Shown: positions 19,662 through 35,700, numbered from the stretch's first letter. The stretch: 64,000 nucleotides of DNA from Apostichopus japonicus (GCF_037975245.1 NC_092573.1:13538001-13602000); one strand, 5' to 3'. The notes: generated by a model not told the origin, from the sequence alone. Translations and numbers: made by a program.

Positions 19662-22600
19662 AATTGGGATCCTAGGCCCGTGTAAAAATTCCACCTTGGC
19701 GATGCCATTATAAACAAAGCAGTGTCTGTCATCCGATCGGCGCGATTCACACAGCCTGACAACAAACACCGACGCGCAGTGCTGTCTTCCAACCGTTCAG
19801 GCCACCACGCCAGCCTGGTGATTCTTGGGTCGAAATAATACTTAGAGTTCCAGATTCTTCCAAAACAATGTGATATGAATGCATACCATGCCCCAATTGG
19901 AGTATTGTACATTCGCACAAAAGTTTAACCGTGAAAAAAAAAAAAAAACGGAAAAAAAAAACGAAAAAAAAAAAAACACGAAAAGATAAGTAAAGCACAC
20001 AGACACACACGAGACGTAAAATGACCTAACGCAGTGCTTGTTTTGGCATATTTCCAGTCACCACGATCGTTTTGAATGTCTTGATGTGGAACTTGCGCAT
20101 AATTCAAAGTAGAGGTGATGTGCAAATAAGGAGGATTCAAGGAGGTGACACAGAACAGTTAAGAAATTCTGTGTTTTAATCTGGATATGTTTCTCCGTGC
20201 GAGCGGACGGTTCAGTGTGCTTAACTTGCTCCTCTTCTAGCTCAAAGTCTAAACTGCGTCATGATATAGAAATGTGCATGCACCCTGGCAGGCCAAGCCC
20301 TGATCAGATACCAACGTGGGGGTATGATTTGTCAGTTGACAACTTCTAGCTATACTTTAGCGGACCCTAAACGTGACGGACTTAGTACTGTGTAAGATAA
20401 TGGAAGGATTACTTCTGGTACGACACCTACAACAGCTATAAAATAGAAAGCTCCTGATTAAAACCCTAAGAGGGCTGCCAACCGTGACTGAAATAAACAC
20501 CGTCGCGTTCTGACTTTACAGGGATGATAAAGGCCAGTCTCTTAACATTATAACATTAGCAATTCCGTTAGATTTGTACAGTTTTTCTGATCATAGAATA
20601 GTCACAATACTACGGTGGCTTAATAGGGACATAGGAAAGGAAACAAGTCTGCTCAAATCTGAAAATTTGGACTTTTTGTCTCTACTTTTGGACTTTTGTT
20701 TTTGGATCTAAATTTTGAAGGGAAAAAAAGAGGCAACGTTTGAGATAAAAAGACAACATTGTGAGATTTGGGGACACTGTTTTTCTTTCCTATGTCCTTA
20801 TTAAGCCACCGTACAATGCTGACATATTGTGCACACAAAATTAAACTGCCGCATGCAACCATCACAGTAGTCTACTGCTGTACACATGTAAGTAAAGGTT
20901 TAGTAGCTACAGCGTGATAGTCTGACGTCTATCTTGTCCGTGCGCGCATGCAAACAGTGATACAAGAGCGCTCACAAGAATATCAGCACAAAATCAGAAG
21001 CGCGCGCTCCGAAATATTTGTCTGCATTGCATGCTGTACGTACATAATACCTCCGTGCGCGCGTGTGCGTTGATCTATATACGAGTGTTTACTATACCGT
21101 CATACACAGTGGATTTTCAATGGAAAATATTTGTTGTCATTTTGTAGGCGTTCATATCAACACGTACTGTACTGTACTGGGCAGTTCTCTCTCCATTGCA
21201 AGCAGTGTAGTCTAGACGTTGGATATATCTTGACGTCGTTCTTCGCCTTAATATAGTTGTTCGAACGACTCCAATGACGGCCCGGGGTTGCAGAGAAGAA
21301 AAGGACGACATTTGAAGACAGAGTAAACATAACGTGATTACGGTTAGTGATATTTTACATTACCCGAAGTTGTCTGAATGCATGTATGTCTGTCTGTGAA
21401 GTTAGCATATGTATAGTCTGCAACGTATACCTAGTCTAGGCCTATCAGTATATGCCTTACTTTTGACTTCAGTTTTATGCACAACGAGAACAGTGTTACG
21501 TCATGGACATGTACCTATTGGCAACTGAGGCATTTTGACGGCACTTAATGCTTTCTGGGATCAGTGTAGAAAAGTCTGTAGGAGAGTTAAAATATGTTCG
21601 GTCGGGATTGCGCCAGTAATATGTCGGTTACTTCTTGTATAGGTGCCAGACGTGGCACGAGAAGTTGAGAGCGCCACCGATGGTCATCTTCTACATGTCA
21701 TCTATCCATTAGCGGCAGGGCTATTATTCACGATGTTACCATAGCAATGGAGCGTTAGATTCGAAACGGAGCTATTTTTAAACGAATATACAAGTCCGAT
21801 GGAATTGTCGTGAATTTCATATTTGTTTTGGTCATAATACGTTAAACATAGAGCAAAAGCTAGAAATTAGATATAGATTTATTCGACAATGAGTAAAGTT
21901 TACCAGTAGAAAGTCCTAGTATGTCATAATTGAATCCTCCACGCTACTAGGTTTTATTCTCGGCTATGTCTGCTGTATCCGCATGATCTGCTTTGTGTAC
22001 CGTCATGAATACCGCACATTTCGATCGTTTTTAATGCACGGAGAGCTCGTGGCATTGTTTATCACGTTACCGTACTTGTTTGTATCACACTGTCTTTCAA
22101 ACGCCTGCCTCAGTAAATCAGCATTTAAGAAATGTTAAGTTGTTCTAACAGGAGCATAGCTCTTTCCACACTTAACTGTTTATAATATAAAGGCTAAGTA
22201 ATGACACAACATTCCCGAAGAACAAATATCATCAAGCTTGTCAGAAAAGATGTCGCGGTGGCCTTACACTGTACAAAAGAAGCATTTCTTTTTGCAGGTA
22301 CAGTTTTCGTCCTTATGAATACTTTCATTCAAATTTCCAGTGAAAGGCGACGAGCGAGACAGAAATCAAATTTACCACTCAGGTCTTAAGTTCCGAATCG
22401 GTTTCTATTGACAAGTTGTGCAAAATATTGCAATGACCTACTTTGTTTACGCGAAACAAAATACCAAAATAGAGACAAACACCCCCCCCCCCCCTAAAAA
22501 CAAAACAAAAAACAGACAAACAAAGCGAAACAAACTTAAAACACCATGCATAGACATGCAGATATCAACAACACCCCAAATATTAATAATAATAATAAAA

Positions 22601-22939
22601 ACATAAAATAAAATATTGCTTCGGCGGGGAGTCGAACCTAGGCAGACATGAGCATATATATTTAACCTTGAATAAAATGCGATAACTAAGCGAGAAAAAG
22701 ACGAATAAAAAAAGGCAATAATAAATTTATATCATTATATTATAAAATTGAAGACAGAAAGCTAAAATTAACAAGAGATTACGCCTCATCGAGGCCATGG
22801 TTTCACTGAACGTTGAACATCAACCCAGTCCGAATCGACGTGAGCCCTCCATTGCAAGTCAGCTAGCCCACTTCTGGCCCGAAGGCCGGACTCTAAACGT
22901 AATCTCCCGGATGCTTTTGCGAACTAAGGGAGGATACGG
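19662..22939 (+). repeat. Array unit 7
   Basis: 3278 bp. First A run 15, C run 13. No private substitution seen. Confidence 0.97.
20612..20812. mobile_element. MITE-like foldback element, unit 7
   Basis: Same 201-bp element and flanks. Confidence 0.8.
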
Positions 22940-25900
22940 AATTGGGATCCTAGGCCCGTGTAAAAATTCCACCTTGGCGATGCCATTATAAACAAAGCAG
23001 TGTCTGTCATCCGATCGGCGCGATTCACACAGCCTGACAACAAACACCGACGCGCAGTGCTGTCTTCCAACCGTTCAGGCCACCACGCCAGCCTGGTGAT
23101 TCTTGGGTCGAAATAATACTTAGAGTTCCAGATTCTTCCAAAACAATGTGATATGAATGCATACCATGCCCCAATTGGAGTATTGTACATTCGCACAAAA
23201 GTTTAACCGTGAAAAAAAAAAAAAAACGGAAAAAAAAAACGAAAAAAAAAAAAACACGAAAAGATAAGTAAAGCACACAGACACACACGAGACGTAAAAT
23301 GACCTAACGCAGTGCTTGTTTTGGCATATTTCCAGTCACCACGATCGTTTTGAATGTCTTGATGTGGAACTTGCGCATAATTCAAAGTAGAGGTGATGTG
23401 CAAATAAGGAGGATTCAAGGAGGTGACACAGAACAGTTAAGAAATTCTGTGTTTTAATCTGGATATGTTTCTCCGTGCGAGCGGACGGTTCAGTGTGCTT
23501 AACTTGCTCCTCTTCTAGCTCAAAGTCTAAACTGCGTCATGATATAGAAATGTGCATGCACCCTGGCAGGCCAAGCCCTGATCAGATACCAACGTGGGGG
23601 TATGATTTGTCAGTTGACAACTTCTAGCTATACTTTAGCGGACCCTAAACGTGACGGACTTAGTACTGTGTAAGATAATGGAAGGATTACTTCTGGTACG
23701 ACACCTACAACAGCTATAAAATAGAAAGCTCCTGATTAAAACCCTAAGAGGGCTGCCAACCGTGACTGAAATAAACACCGTCGCGTTCTGACTTTACAGG
23801 GATGATAAAGGCCAGTCTCTTAACATTATAACATTAGCAATTCCGTTAGATTTGTACAGTTTTTCTGATCATAGAATAGTCACAATACTACGGTGGCTTA
23901 ATAGGGACATAGGAAAGGAAACAAGTCTGCTCAAATCTGAAAATTTGGACTTTTTGTCTCTACTTTTGGACTTTTGTTTTTGGATCTAAATTTTGAAGGG
24001 AAAAAAAGAGGCAACGTTTGAGATAAAAAGACAACATTGTGAGATTTGGGGACACTGTTTTTCTTTCCTATGTCCTTATTAAGCCACCGTACAATGCTGA
24101 CATATTGTGCACACAAAATTAAACTGCCGCATGCAACCATCACAGTAGTCTACTGCTGTACACATGTAAGTAAAGGTTTAGTAGCTACAGCGTGATAGTC
24201 TGACGTCTATCTTGTCCGTGCGCGCATGCAAACAGTGATACAAGAGCGCTCACAAGAATATCAGCACAAAATCAGAAGCGCGCGCTCCGAAATATTTGTC
24301 TGCATTGCATGCTGTACGTACATAATACCTCCGTGCGCGCGTGTGCGTTGATCTATATACGAGTGTTTACTATACCGTCATACACAGTGGATTTTCAATG
24401 GAAAATATTTGTTGTCATTTTGTAGGCGTTCATATCAACACGTACTGTACTGTACTGGGCAGTTCTCTCTCCATTGCAAGCAGTGTAGTCTAGACGTTGG
24501 ATATATCTTGACGTCGTTCTTCGCCTTAATATAGTTGTTCGAACGACTCCAATGACGGCCCGGGGTTGCAGAGAAGAAAAGGACGACATTTGAAGACAGA
24601 GTAAACATAACGTGATTACGGTTAGTGATATTTTACATTACCCGAAGTTGTCTGAATGCATGTATGTCTGTCTGTGAAGTTAGCATATGTATAGTCTGCA
24701 ACGTATACCTAGTCTAGGCCTATCAGTATATGCCTTACTTTTGACTTCAGTTTTATGCACAACGAGAACAGTGTTACGTCATGGACATGTACCTATTGGC
24801 AACTGAGGCATTTTGACGGCACTTAATGCTTTCTGGGATCAGTGTAGAAAAGTCTGTAGGAGAGTTAAAATATGTTCGGTCGGGATTGCGCCAGTAATAT
24901 GTCGGTTACTTCTTGTATAGGTGCCAGACGTGGCACGAGAAGTTGAGAGCGCCACCGATGGTCATCTTCTACATGTCATCTATCCATTAGCGGCAGGGCT
25001 ATTATTCACGATGTTACCATAGCAATGGAGCGTTAGATTCGAAACGGAGCTATTTTTAAACGAATATACAAGTCCGATGGAATTGTCGTGAATTTCATAT
25101 TTGTTTTGGTCATAATACGTTAAACATAGAGCAAAAGCTAGAAATTAGATATAGATTTATTCGACAATGAGTAAAGTTTACCAGTAGAAAGTCCTAGTAT
25201 GTCATAATTGAATCCTCCACGCTACTAGGTTTTATTCTCGGCTATGTCTGCTGTATCCGCATGATCTGCTTTGTGTACCGTCATGAATACCGCACATTTC
25301 GATCGTTTTTAATGCACGGAGAGCTCGTGGCATTGTTTATCACGTTACCGTACTTGTTTGTATCACACTGTCTTTCAAACGCCTGCCTCAGTAAATCAGC
25401 ATTTAAGAAATGTTAAGTTGTTCTAACAGGAGCATAGCTCTTTCCACACTTAACTGTTTATAATATAAAGGCTAAGTAATGACACAACATTCCCGAAGAA
25501 CAAATATCATCAAGCTTGTCAGAAAAGATGTCGCGGTGGCCTTACACTGTACAAAAGAAGCATTTCTTTTTGCAGGTACAGTTTTCGTCCTTATGAATAC
25601 TTTCATTCAAATTTCCAGTGAAAGGCGACGAGCGAGACAGAAATCAAATTTACCACTCAGGTCTTAAGTTCCGAATCGGTTTCTATTGACAAGTTGTGCA
25701 AAATATTGCAATGACCTACTTTGTTTACGCGAAACAAAATACCAAAATAGAGACAAACACCCCCCCCCCCCTAAAAACAAAACAAAAAACAGACAAACAA
25801 AGCGAAACAAACTTAAAACACCATGCATAGACATGCAGATATCAACAACACCCCAAATATTAATAATAATAATAAAAACATAAAATAAAATATTGCTTCG

Positions 25901-26216
25901 GCGGGGAGTCGAACCTAGGCAGACATGAGCATATATATTTAACCTTGAATAAAATGCGATAACTAAGCGAGAAAAAGACGAATAAAAAAAGGCAATAATA
26001 AATTTATATCATTATATTATAAAATTGAAGACAGAAAGCTAAAATTAACAAGAGATTACGCCTCATCGAGGCCATGGTTTCACTGAACGTTGAACATCAA
26101 CCCAGTCCGAATCGACGTGAGCCCTCCATTGCAAGTCAGCTAGCCCACTTCTGGCCCGAAGGCCGGACTCTAAACGTAATCTCCCGGATGCTTTTGCGAA
26201 CTAAGGGAGGATACGG
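22940..26216 (+). repeat. Array unit 8
   Basis: 3277 bp. First A run 15, C run 12. No private substitution seen. Confidence 0.97.
23890..24090. mobile_element. MITE-like foldback element, unit 8
   Basis: Same 201-bp element and flanks. Confidence 0.8.
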
Positions 26217-29200
26217 AATTGGGATCCTAGGCCCGTGTAAAAATTCCACCTTGGCGATGCCATTATAAACAAAGCAGTGTCTGTCATCCGATCGGCGCGA
26301 TTCACACAGCCTGACAACAAACACCGACGCGCAGTGCTGTCTTCCAACCGTTCAGGCCACCACGCCAGCCTGGTGATTCTTGGGTCGAAATAATACTTAG
26401 AGTTCCAGATTCTTCCAAAACAATGTGATATGAATGCATACCATGCCCCAATTGGAGTATTGTACATTCGCACAAAAGTTTAACCGTGAAAAAAAAAAAA
26501 AAACGGAAAAAAAAAACGAAAAAAAAAAAAACACGAAAAGATAAGTAAAGCACACAGACACACACGAGACGTAAAATGACCTAACGCAGTGCTTGTTTTG
26601 GCATATTTCCAGTCACCACGATCGTTTTGAATGTCTTGATGTGGAACTTGCGCATAATTCAAAGTAGAGGTGATGTGCAAATAAGGAGGATTCAAGGAGG
26701 TGACACAGAACAGTTAAGAAATTCTGTGTTTTAATCTGGATATGTTTCTCCGTGCGAGCGGACGGTTCAGTGTGCTTAACTTGCTCCTCTTCTAGCTCAA
26801 AGTCTAAACTGCGTCATGATATAGAAATGTGCATGCACCCTGGCAGGCCAAGCCCTGATCAGATACCAACGTGGGGGTATGATTTGTCAGTTGACAACTT
26901 CTAGCTATACTTTAGCGGACCCTAAACGTGACGGACTTAGTACTGTGTAAGATAATGGAAGGATTACTTCTGGTACGACACCTACAACAGCTATAAAATA
27001 GAAAGCTCCTGATTAAAACCCTAAGAGGGCTGCCAACCGTGACTGAAATAAACACCGTCGCGTTCTGACTTTACAGGGATGATAAAGGCCAGTCTCTTAA
27101 CATTATAACATTAGCAATTCCGTTAGATTTGTACAGTTTTTCTGATCATAGAATAGTCACAATACTACGGTGGCTTAATAGGGACATAGGAAAGGAAACA
27201 AGTCTGCTCAAATCTGAAAATTTGGACTTTTTGTCTCTACTTTTGGACTTTTGTTTTTGGATCTAAATTTTGAAGGGAAAAAAAGAGGCAACGTTTGAGA
27301 TAAAAAGACAACATTGTGAGATTTGGGGACACTGTTTTTCTTTCCTATGTCCTTATTAAGCCACCGTACAATGCTGACATATTGTGCACACAAAATTAAA
27401 CTGCCGCATGCAACCATCACAGTAGTCTACTGCTGTACACATGTAAGTAAAGGTTTAGTAGCTACAGCGTGATAGTCTGACGTCTATCTTGTCCGTGCGC
27501 GCATGCAAACAGTGATACAAGAGCGCTCACAAGAATATCAGCACAAAATCAGAAGCGCGCGCTCCGAAATATTTGTCTGCATTGCATGCTGTACGTACAT
27601 AATACCTCCGTGCGCGCGTGTGCGTTGATCTATATACGAGTGTTTACTATACCGTCATACACAGTGGATTTTCAATGGAAAATATTTGTTGTCATTTTGT
27701 AGGCGTTCATATCAACACGTACTGTACTGTACTGGGCAGTTCTCTCTCCATTGCAAGCAGTGTAGTCTAGACGTTGGATATATCTTGACGTCGTTCTTCG
27801 CCTTAATATAGTTGTTCGAACGACTCCAATGACGGCCCGGGGTTGCAGAGAAGAAAAGGACGACATTTGAAGACAGAGTAAACATAACGTGATTACGGTT
27901 AGTGATATTTTACATTACCCGAAGTTGTCTGAATGCATGTATGTCTGTCTGTGAAGTTAGCATATGTATAGTCTGCAACGTATACCTAGTCTAGGCCTAT
28001 CAGTATATGCCTTACTTTTGACTTCAGTTTTATGCACAACGAGAACAGTGTTACGTCATGGACATGTACCTATTGGCAACTGAGGCATTTTGACGGCACT
28101 TAATGCTTTCTGGGATCAGTGTCGAAAAGTCTGTAGGAGAGTTAAAATATGTTCGGTCGGGATTGCGCCAGTAATATGTCGGTTACTTCTTGTATAGGTG
28201 CCAGACGTGGCACGAGAAGTTGAGAGCGCCACCGATGGTCATCTTCTACATGTCATCTATCCATTAGCGGCAGGGCTATTATTCACGATGTTACCATAGC
28301 AATGGAGCGTTAGATTCGAAACGGAGCTATTTTTAAACGAATATACAAGTCCGATGGAATTGTCGTGAATTTCATATTTGTTTTGGTCATAATACGTTAA
28401 ACATAGAGCAAAAGCTAGAAATTAGATATAGATTTATTCGACAATGAGTAAAGTTTACCAGTAGAAAGTCCTAGTATGTCATAATTGAATCCTCCACGCT
28501 ACTAGGTTTTATTCTCGGCTATGTCTGCTGTATCCGCATGATCTGCTTTGTGTACCGTCATGAATACCGCACATTTCGATCGTTTTTAATGCACGGAGAG
28601 CTCGTGGCATTGTTTATCACGTTACCGTACTTGTTTGTATCACACTGTCTTTCAAACGCCTGCCTCAGTAAATCAGCATTTAAGAAATGTTAAGTTGTTC
28701 TAACAGGAGCATAGCTCTTTCCACACTTAACTGTTTATAATATAAAGGCTAAGTAATGACACAACATTCCCGAAGAACAAATATCATCAAGCTTGTCAGA
28801 AAAGATGTCGCGGTGGCCTTACACTGTACAAAAGAAGCATTTCTTTTTGCAGGTACAGTTTTCGTCCTTATGAATACTTTCATTCAAATTTCCAGTGAAA
28901 GGCGACGAGCGAGACAGAAATCAAATTTACCACTCAGGTCTTAAGTTCCGAATCGGTTTCTATTGACAAGTTGTGCAAAATATTGCAATGACCTACTTTG
29001 TTTACGCGAAACAAAATACCAAAATAGAGACAAACACCCCCCCCCCCCTAAAAACAAAACAAAAAACAGACAAACAAAGCGAAACAAACTTAAAACACCA
29101 TGCATAGACATGCAGATATCAACAACACCCCAAATATTAATAATAATAATAAAAACATAAAATAAAATATTGCTTCGGCGGGGAGTCGAACCTAGGCAGA

Positions 29201-29493
29201 CATGAGCATATATATTTAACCTTGAATAAAATGCGATAACTAAGCGAGAAAAAGACGAATAAAAAAAGGCAATAATAAATTTATATCATTATATTATAAA
29301 ATTGAAGACAGAAAGCTAAAATTAACAAGAGATTACGCCTCATCGAGGCCATGGTTTCACTGAACGTTGAACATCAACCCAGTCCGAATCGACGTGAGCC
29401 CTCCATTGCAAGTCAGCTAGCCCACTTCTGGCCCGAAGGCCGGACTCTAAACGTAATCTCCCGGATGCTTTTGCGAACTAAGGGAGGATACGG
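26217..29493 (+). repeat. Array unit 9
   Basis: 3277 bp. First A run 15, C run 12. Private A-to-C change at 28123 (gtAgaaaag to gtCgaaaag). Confidence 0.97.
27167..27367. mobile_element. MITE-like foldback element, unit 9
   Basis: Same 201-bp element and flanks. Confidence 0.8.
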
Positions 29494-32400
29494 AATTGGG
29501 ATCCTAGGCCCGTGTAAAAATTCCACCTTGGCGATGCCATTATAAACAAAGCAGTGTCTGTCATCCGATCGGCGCGATTCACACAGCCTGACAACAAACA
29601 CCGACGCGCAGTGCTGTCTTCCAACCGTTCAGGCCACCACGCCAGCCTGGTGATTCTTGGGTCGAAATAATACTTAGAGTTCCAGATTCTTCCAAAACAA
29701 TGTGATATGAATGCATACCATGCCCCAATTGGAGTATTGTACATTCGCACAAAAGTTTAACCGTGAAAAAAAAAAAAAAACGGAAAAAAAAAACGAAAAA
29801 AAAAAAAAACACGAAAAGATAAGTAAAGCACACAGACACACACGAGACGTAAAATGACCTAACGCAGTGCTTGTTTTGGCATATTTCCAGTCACCACGAT
29901 CGTTTTGAATGTCTTGATGTGGAACTTGCGCATAATTCAAAGTAGAGGTGATGTGCAAATAAGGAGGATTCAAGGAGGTGACACAGAACAGTTAAGAAAT
30001 TCTGTGTTTTAATCTGGATATGTTTCTCCGTGCGAGCGGACGGTTCAGTGTGCTTAACTTGCTCCTCTTCTAGCTCAAAGTCTAAACTGCGTCATGATAT
30101 AGAAATGTGCATGCACCCTGGCAGGCCAAGCCCTGATCAGATACCAACGTGGGGGTATGATTTGTCAGTTGACAACTTCTAGCTATACTTTAGCGGACCC
30201 TAAACGTGACGGACTTAGTACTGTGTAAGATAATGGAAGGATTACTTCTGGTACGACACCTACAACAGCTATAAAATAGAAAGCTCCTGATTAAAACCCT
30301 AAGAGGGCTGCCAACCGTGACTGAAATAAACACCGTCGCGTTCTGACTTTACAGGGATGATAAAGGCCAGTCTCTTAACATTATAACATTAGCAATTCCG
30401 TTAGATTTGTACAGTTTTTCTGATCATAGAATAGTCACAATACTACGGTGGCTTAATAGGGACATAGGAAAGGAAACAAGTCTGCTCAAATCTGAAAATT
30501 TGGACTTTTTGTCTCTACTTTTGGACTTTTGTTTTTGGATCTAAATTTTGAAGGGAAAAAAAGAGGCAACGTTTGAGATAAAAAGACAACATTGTGAGAT
30601 TTGGGGACACTGTTTTTCTTTCCTATGTCCTTATTAAGCCACCGTACAATGCTGACATATTGTGCACACAAAATTAAACTGCCGCATGCAACCATCACAG
30701 TAGTCTACTGCTGTACACATGTAAGTAAAGGTTTAGTAGCTACAGCGTGATAGTCTGACGTCTATCTTGTCCGTGCGCGCATGCAAACAGTGATACAAGA
30801 GCGCTCACAAGAATATCAGCACAAAATCAGAAGCGCGCGCTCCGAAATATTTGTCTGCATTGCATGCTGTACGTACATAATACCTCCGTGCGCGCGTGTG
30901 CGTTGATCTATATACGAGTGTTTACTATACCGTCATACACAGTGGATTTTCAATGGAAAATATTTGTTGTCATTTTGTAGGCGTTCATATCAACACGTAC
31001 TGTACTGTACTGGGCAGTTCTCTCTCCATTGCAAGCAGTGTAGTCTAGACGTTGGATATATCTTGACGTCGTTCTTCGCCTTAATATAGTTGTTCGAACG
31101 ACTCCAATGACGGCCCGGGGTTGCAGAGAAGAAAAGGACGACATTTGAAGACAGAGTAAACATAACGTGATTACGGTTAGTGATATTTTACATTACCCGA
31201 AGTTGTCTGAATGCATGTATGTCTGTCTGTGAAGTTAGCATATGTATAGTCTGCAACGTATACCTAGTCTAGGCCTATCAGTATATGCCTTACTTTTGAC
31301 TTCAGTTTTATGCACAACGAGAACAGTGTTACGTCATGGACATGTACCTATTGGCAACTGAGGCATTTTGACGGCACTTAATGCTTTCTGGGATCAGTGT
31401 AGAAAAGTCTGTAGGAGAGTTAAAATATGTTCGGTCGGGATTGCGCCAGTAATATGTCGGTTACTTCTTGTATAGGTGCCAGACGTGGCACGAGAAGTTG
31501 AGAGCGCCACCGATGGTCATCTTCTACATGTCATCTATCCATTAGCGGCAGGGCTATTATTCACGATGTTACCATAGCAATGGAGCGTTAGATTCGAAAC
31601 GGAGCTATTTTTAAACGAATATACAAGTCCGATGGAATTGTCGTGAATTTCATATTTGTTTTGGTCATAATACGTTAAACATAGAGCAAAAGCTAGAAAT
31701 TAGATATAGATTTATTCGACAATGAGTAAAGTTTACCAGTAGAAAGTCCTAGTATGTCATAATTGAATCCTCCACGCTACTAGGTTTTATTCTCGGCTAT
31801 GTCTGCTGTATCCGCATGATCTGCTTTGTGTACCGTCATGAATACCGCACATTTCGATCGTTTTTAATGCACGGAGAGCTCGTGGCATTGTTTATCACGT
31901 TACCGTACTTGTTTGTATCACACTGTCTTTCAAACGCCTGCCTCAGTAAATCAGCATTTAAGAAATGTTAAGTTGTTCTAACAGGAGCATAGCTCTTTCC
32001 ACACTTAACTGTTTATAATATAAAGGCTAAGTAATGACACAACATTCCCGAAGAACAAATATCATCAAGCTTGTCAGAAAAGATGTCGCGGTGGCCTTAC
32101 ACTGTACAAAAGAAGCATTTCTTTTTGCAGGTACAGTTTTCGTCCTTATGAATACTTTCATTCAAATTTCCAGTGAAAGGCGACGAGCGAGACAGAAATC
32201 AAATTTACCACTCAGGTCTTAAGTTCCGAATCGGTTTCTATTGACAAGTTGTGCAAAATATTGCAATGACCTACTTTGTTTACGCGAAACAAAATACCAA
32301 AATAGAGACAAACACCCCCCCCCCTAAAAACAAAACAAAAAACAGACAAACAAAGCGAAACAAACTTAAAACACCATGCATAGACATGCAGATATCAACA

Positions 32401-32769
32401 ACACCCCAAATATTAATAATAATAATAAAAACATAAAATAAAATATTGCTTCGGCGGGGAGTCGAACCTAGGCAGACATGAGCATATATATTTAACCTTG
32501 AATAAAATGCGATAACTAAGCGAGAAAAAGACGAATAAAAAAAGGCAATAATAAATTTATATCATTATATTATAAAATTGAAGACAGAAAGCTAAAATTA
32601 ACAAGAGATTACGCCTCATCGAGGCCATGGTTTCACTGAACGTTGAACATCAACCCAGTCCGAATCGACGTGAGCCCTCCATTGCAAGTCAGCTAGCCCA
32701 CTTCTGGCCCGAAGGCCGGACTCTAAACGTAATCTCCCGGATGCTTTTGCGAACTAAGGGAGGATACGG
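29494..32769 (+). repeat. Array unit 10
   Basis: 3276 bp. First A run 15, third A run 14 (the only unit with a changed third run), C run 10. Confidence 0.97.
30445..30645. mobile_element. MITE-like foldback element, unit 10
   Basis: Same 201-bp element and flanks. Confidence 0.8.
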
Positions 32770-35700
32770 AATTGGGATCCTAGGCCCGTGTAAAAATTCC
32801 ACCTTGGCGATGCCATTATAAACAAAGCAGTGTCTGTCATCCGATCGGCGCGATTCACACAGCCTGACAACAAACACCGACGCGCAGTGCTGTCTTCCAA
32901 CCGTTCAGGCCACCACGCCAGCCTGGTGATTCTTGGGTCGAAATAATACTTAGAGTTCCAGATTCTTCCAAAACAATGTGATATGAATGCATACCATGCC
33001 CCAATTGGAGTATTGTACATTCGCACAAAAGTTTAACCGTGAAAAAAAAAAAAAAACGGAAAAAAAAAACGAAAAAAAAAAAAACACGAAAAGATAAGTA
33101 AAGCACACAGACACACACGAGACGTAAAATGACCTAACGCAGTGCTTGTTTTGGCATATTTCCAGTCACCACGATCGTTTTGAATGTCTTGATGTGGAAC
33201 TTGCGCATAATTCAAAGTAGAGGTGATGTGCAAATAAGGAGGATTCAAGGAGGTGACACAGAACAGTTAAGAAATTCTGTGTTTTAATCTGGATATGTTT
33301 CTCCGTGCGAGCGGACGGTTCAGTGTGCTTAACTTGCTCCTCTTCTAGCTCAAAGTCTAAACTGCGTCATGATATAGAAATGTGCATGCACCCTGGCAGG
33401 CCAAGCCCTGATCAGATACCAACGTGGGGGTATGATTTGTCAGTTGACAACTTCTAGCTATACTTTAGCGGACCCTAAACGTGACGGACTTAGTACTGTG
33501 TAAGATAATGGAAGGATTACTTCTGGTACGACACCTACAACAGCTATAAAATAGAAAGCTCCTGATTAAAACCCTAAGAGGGCTGCCAACCGTGACTGAA
33601 ATAAACACCGTCGCGTTCTGACTTTACAGGGATGATAAAGGCCAGTCTCTTAACATTATAACATTAGCAATTCCGTTAGATTTGTACAGTTTTTCTGATC
33701 ATAGAATAGTCACAATACTACGGTGGCTTAATAGGGACATAGGAAAGGAAACAAGTCTGCTCAAATCTGAAAATTTGGACTTTTTGTCTCTACTTTTGGA
33801 CTTTTGTTTTTGGATCTAAATTTTGAAGGGAAAAAAAGAGGCAACGTTTGAGATAAAAAGACAACATTGTGAGATTTGGGGACACTGTTTTTCTTTCCTA
33901 TGTCCTTATTAAGCCACCGTACAATGCTGACATATTGTGCACACAAAATTAAACTGCCGCATGCAACCATCACAGTAGTCTACTGCTGTACACATGTAAG
34001 TAAAGGTTTAGTAGCTACAGCGTGATAGTCTGACGTCTATCTTGTCCGTGCGCGCATGCAAACAGTGATACAAGAGCGCTCACAAGAATATCAGCACAAA
34101 ATCAGAAGCGCGCGCTCCGAAATATTTGTCTGCATTGCATGCTGTACGTACATAATACCTCCGTGCGCGCGTGTGCGTTGATCTATATACGAGTGTTTAC
34201 TATACCGTCATACACAGTGGATTTTCAATGGAAAATATTTGTTGTCATTTTGTAGGCGTTCATATCAACACGTACTGTACTGTACTGGGCAGTTCTCTCT
34301 CCATTGCAAGCAGTGTAGTCTAGACGTTGGATATATCTTGACGTCGTTCTTCGCCTTAATATAGTTGTTCGAACGACTCCAATGACGGCCCGGGGTTGCA
34401 GAGAAGAAAAGGACGACATTTGAAGACAGAGTAAACATAACGTGATTACGGTTAGTGATATTTTACATTACCCGAAGTTGTCTGAATGCATGTATGTCTG
34501 TCTGTGAAGTTAGCATATGTATAGTCTGCAACGTATACCTAGTCTAGGCCTATCAGTATATGCCTTACTTTTGACTTCAGTTTTATGCACAACGAGAACA
34601 GTGTTACGTCATGGACATGTACCTATTGGCAACTGAGGCATTTTGACGGCACTTAATGCTTTCTGGGATCAGTGTAGAAAAGTCTGTAGGAGAGTTAAAA
34701 TATGTTCGGTCGGGATTGCGCCAGTAATATGTCGGTTACTTCTTGTATAGGTGCCAGACGTGGCACGAGAAGTTGAGAGCGCCACCGATGGTCATCTTCT
34801 ACATGTCATCTATCCATTAGCGGCAGGGCTATTATTCACGATGTTACCATAGCAATGGAGCGTTAGATTCGAAACGGAGCTATTTTTAAACGAATATACA
34901 AGTCCGATGGAATTGTCGTGAATTTCATATTTGTTTTGGTCATAATACGTTAAACATAGAGCAAAAGCTAGAAATTAGATATAGATTTATTCGACAATGA
35001 GTAAAGTTTACCAGTAGAAAGTCCTAGTATGTCATAATTGAATCCTCCACGCTACTAGGTTTTATTCTCGGCTATGTCTGCTGTATCCGCATGATCTGCT
35101 TTGTGTACCGTCATGAATACCGCACATTTCGATCGTTTTTAATGCACGGAGAGCTCGTGGCATTGTTTATCACGTTACCGTACTTGTTTGTATCACACTG
35201 TCTTTCAAACGCCTGCCTCAGTAAATCAGCATTTAAGAAATGTTAAGTTGTTCTAACAGGAGCATAGCTCTTTCCACACTTAACTGTTTATAATATAAAG
35301 GCTAAGTAATGACACAACATTCCCGAAGAACAAATATCATCAAGCTTGTCAGAAAAGATGTCGCGGTGGCCTTACACTGTACAAAAGAAGCATTTCTTTT
35401 TGCAGGTACAGTTTTCGTCCTTATGAATACTTTCATTCAAATTTCCAGTGAAAGGCGACGAGCGAGACAGAAATCAAATTTACCACTCAGGTCTTAAGTT
35501 CCGAATCGGTTTCTATTGACAAGTTGTGCAAAATATTGCAATGACCTACTTTGTTTACGCGAAACAAAATACCAAAATAGAGACAAACACCCCCCCCCCC
35601 TAAAAACAAAACAAAAAACAGACAAACAAAGCGAAACAAACTTAAAACACCATGCATAGACATGCAGATATCAACAACACCCCAAATATTAATAATAATA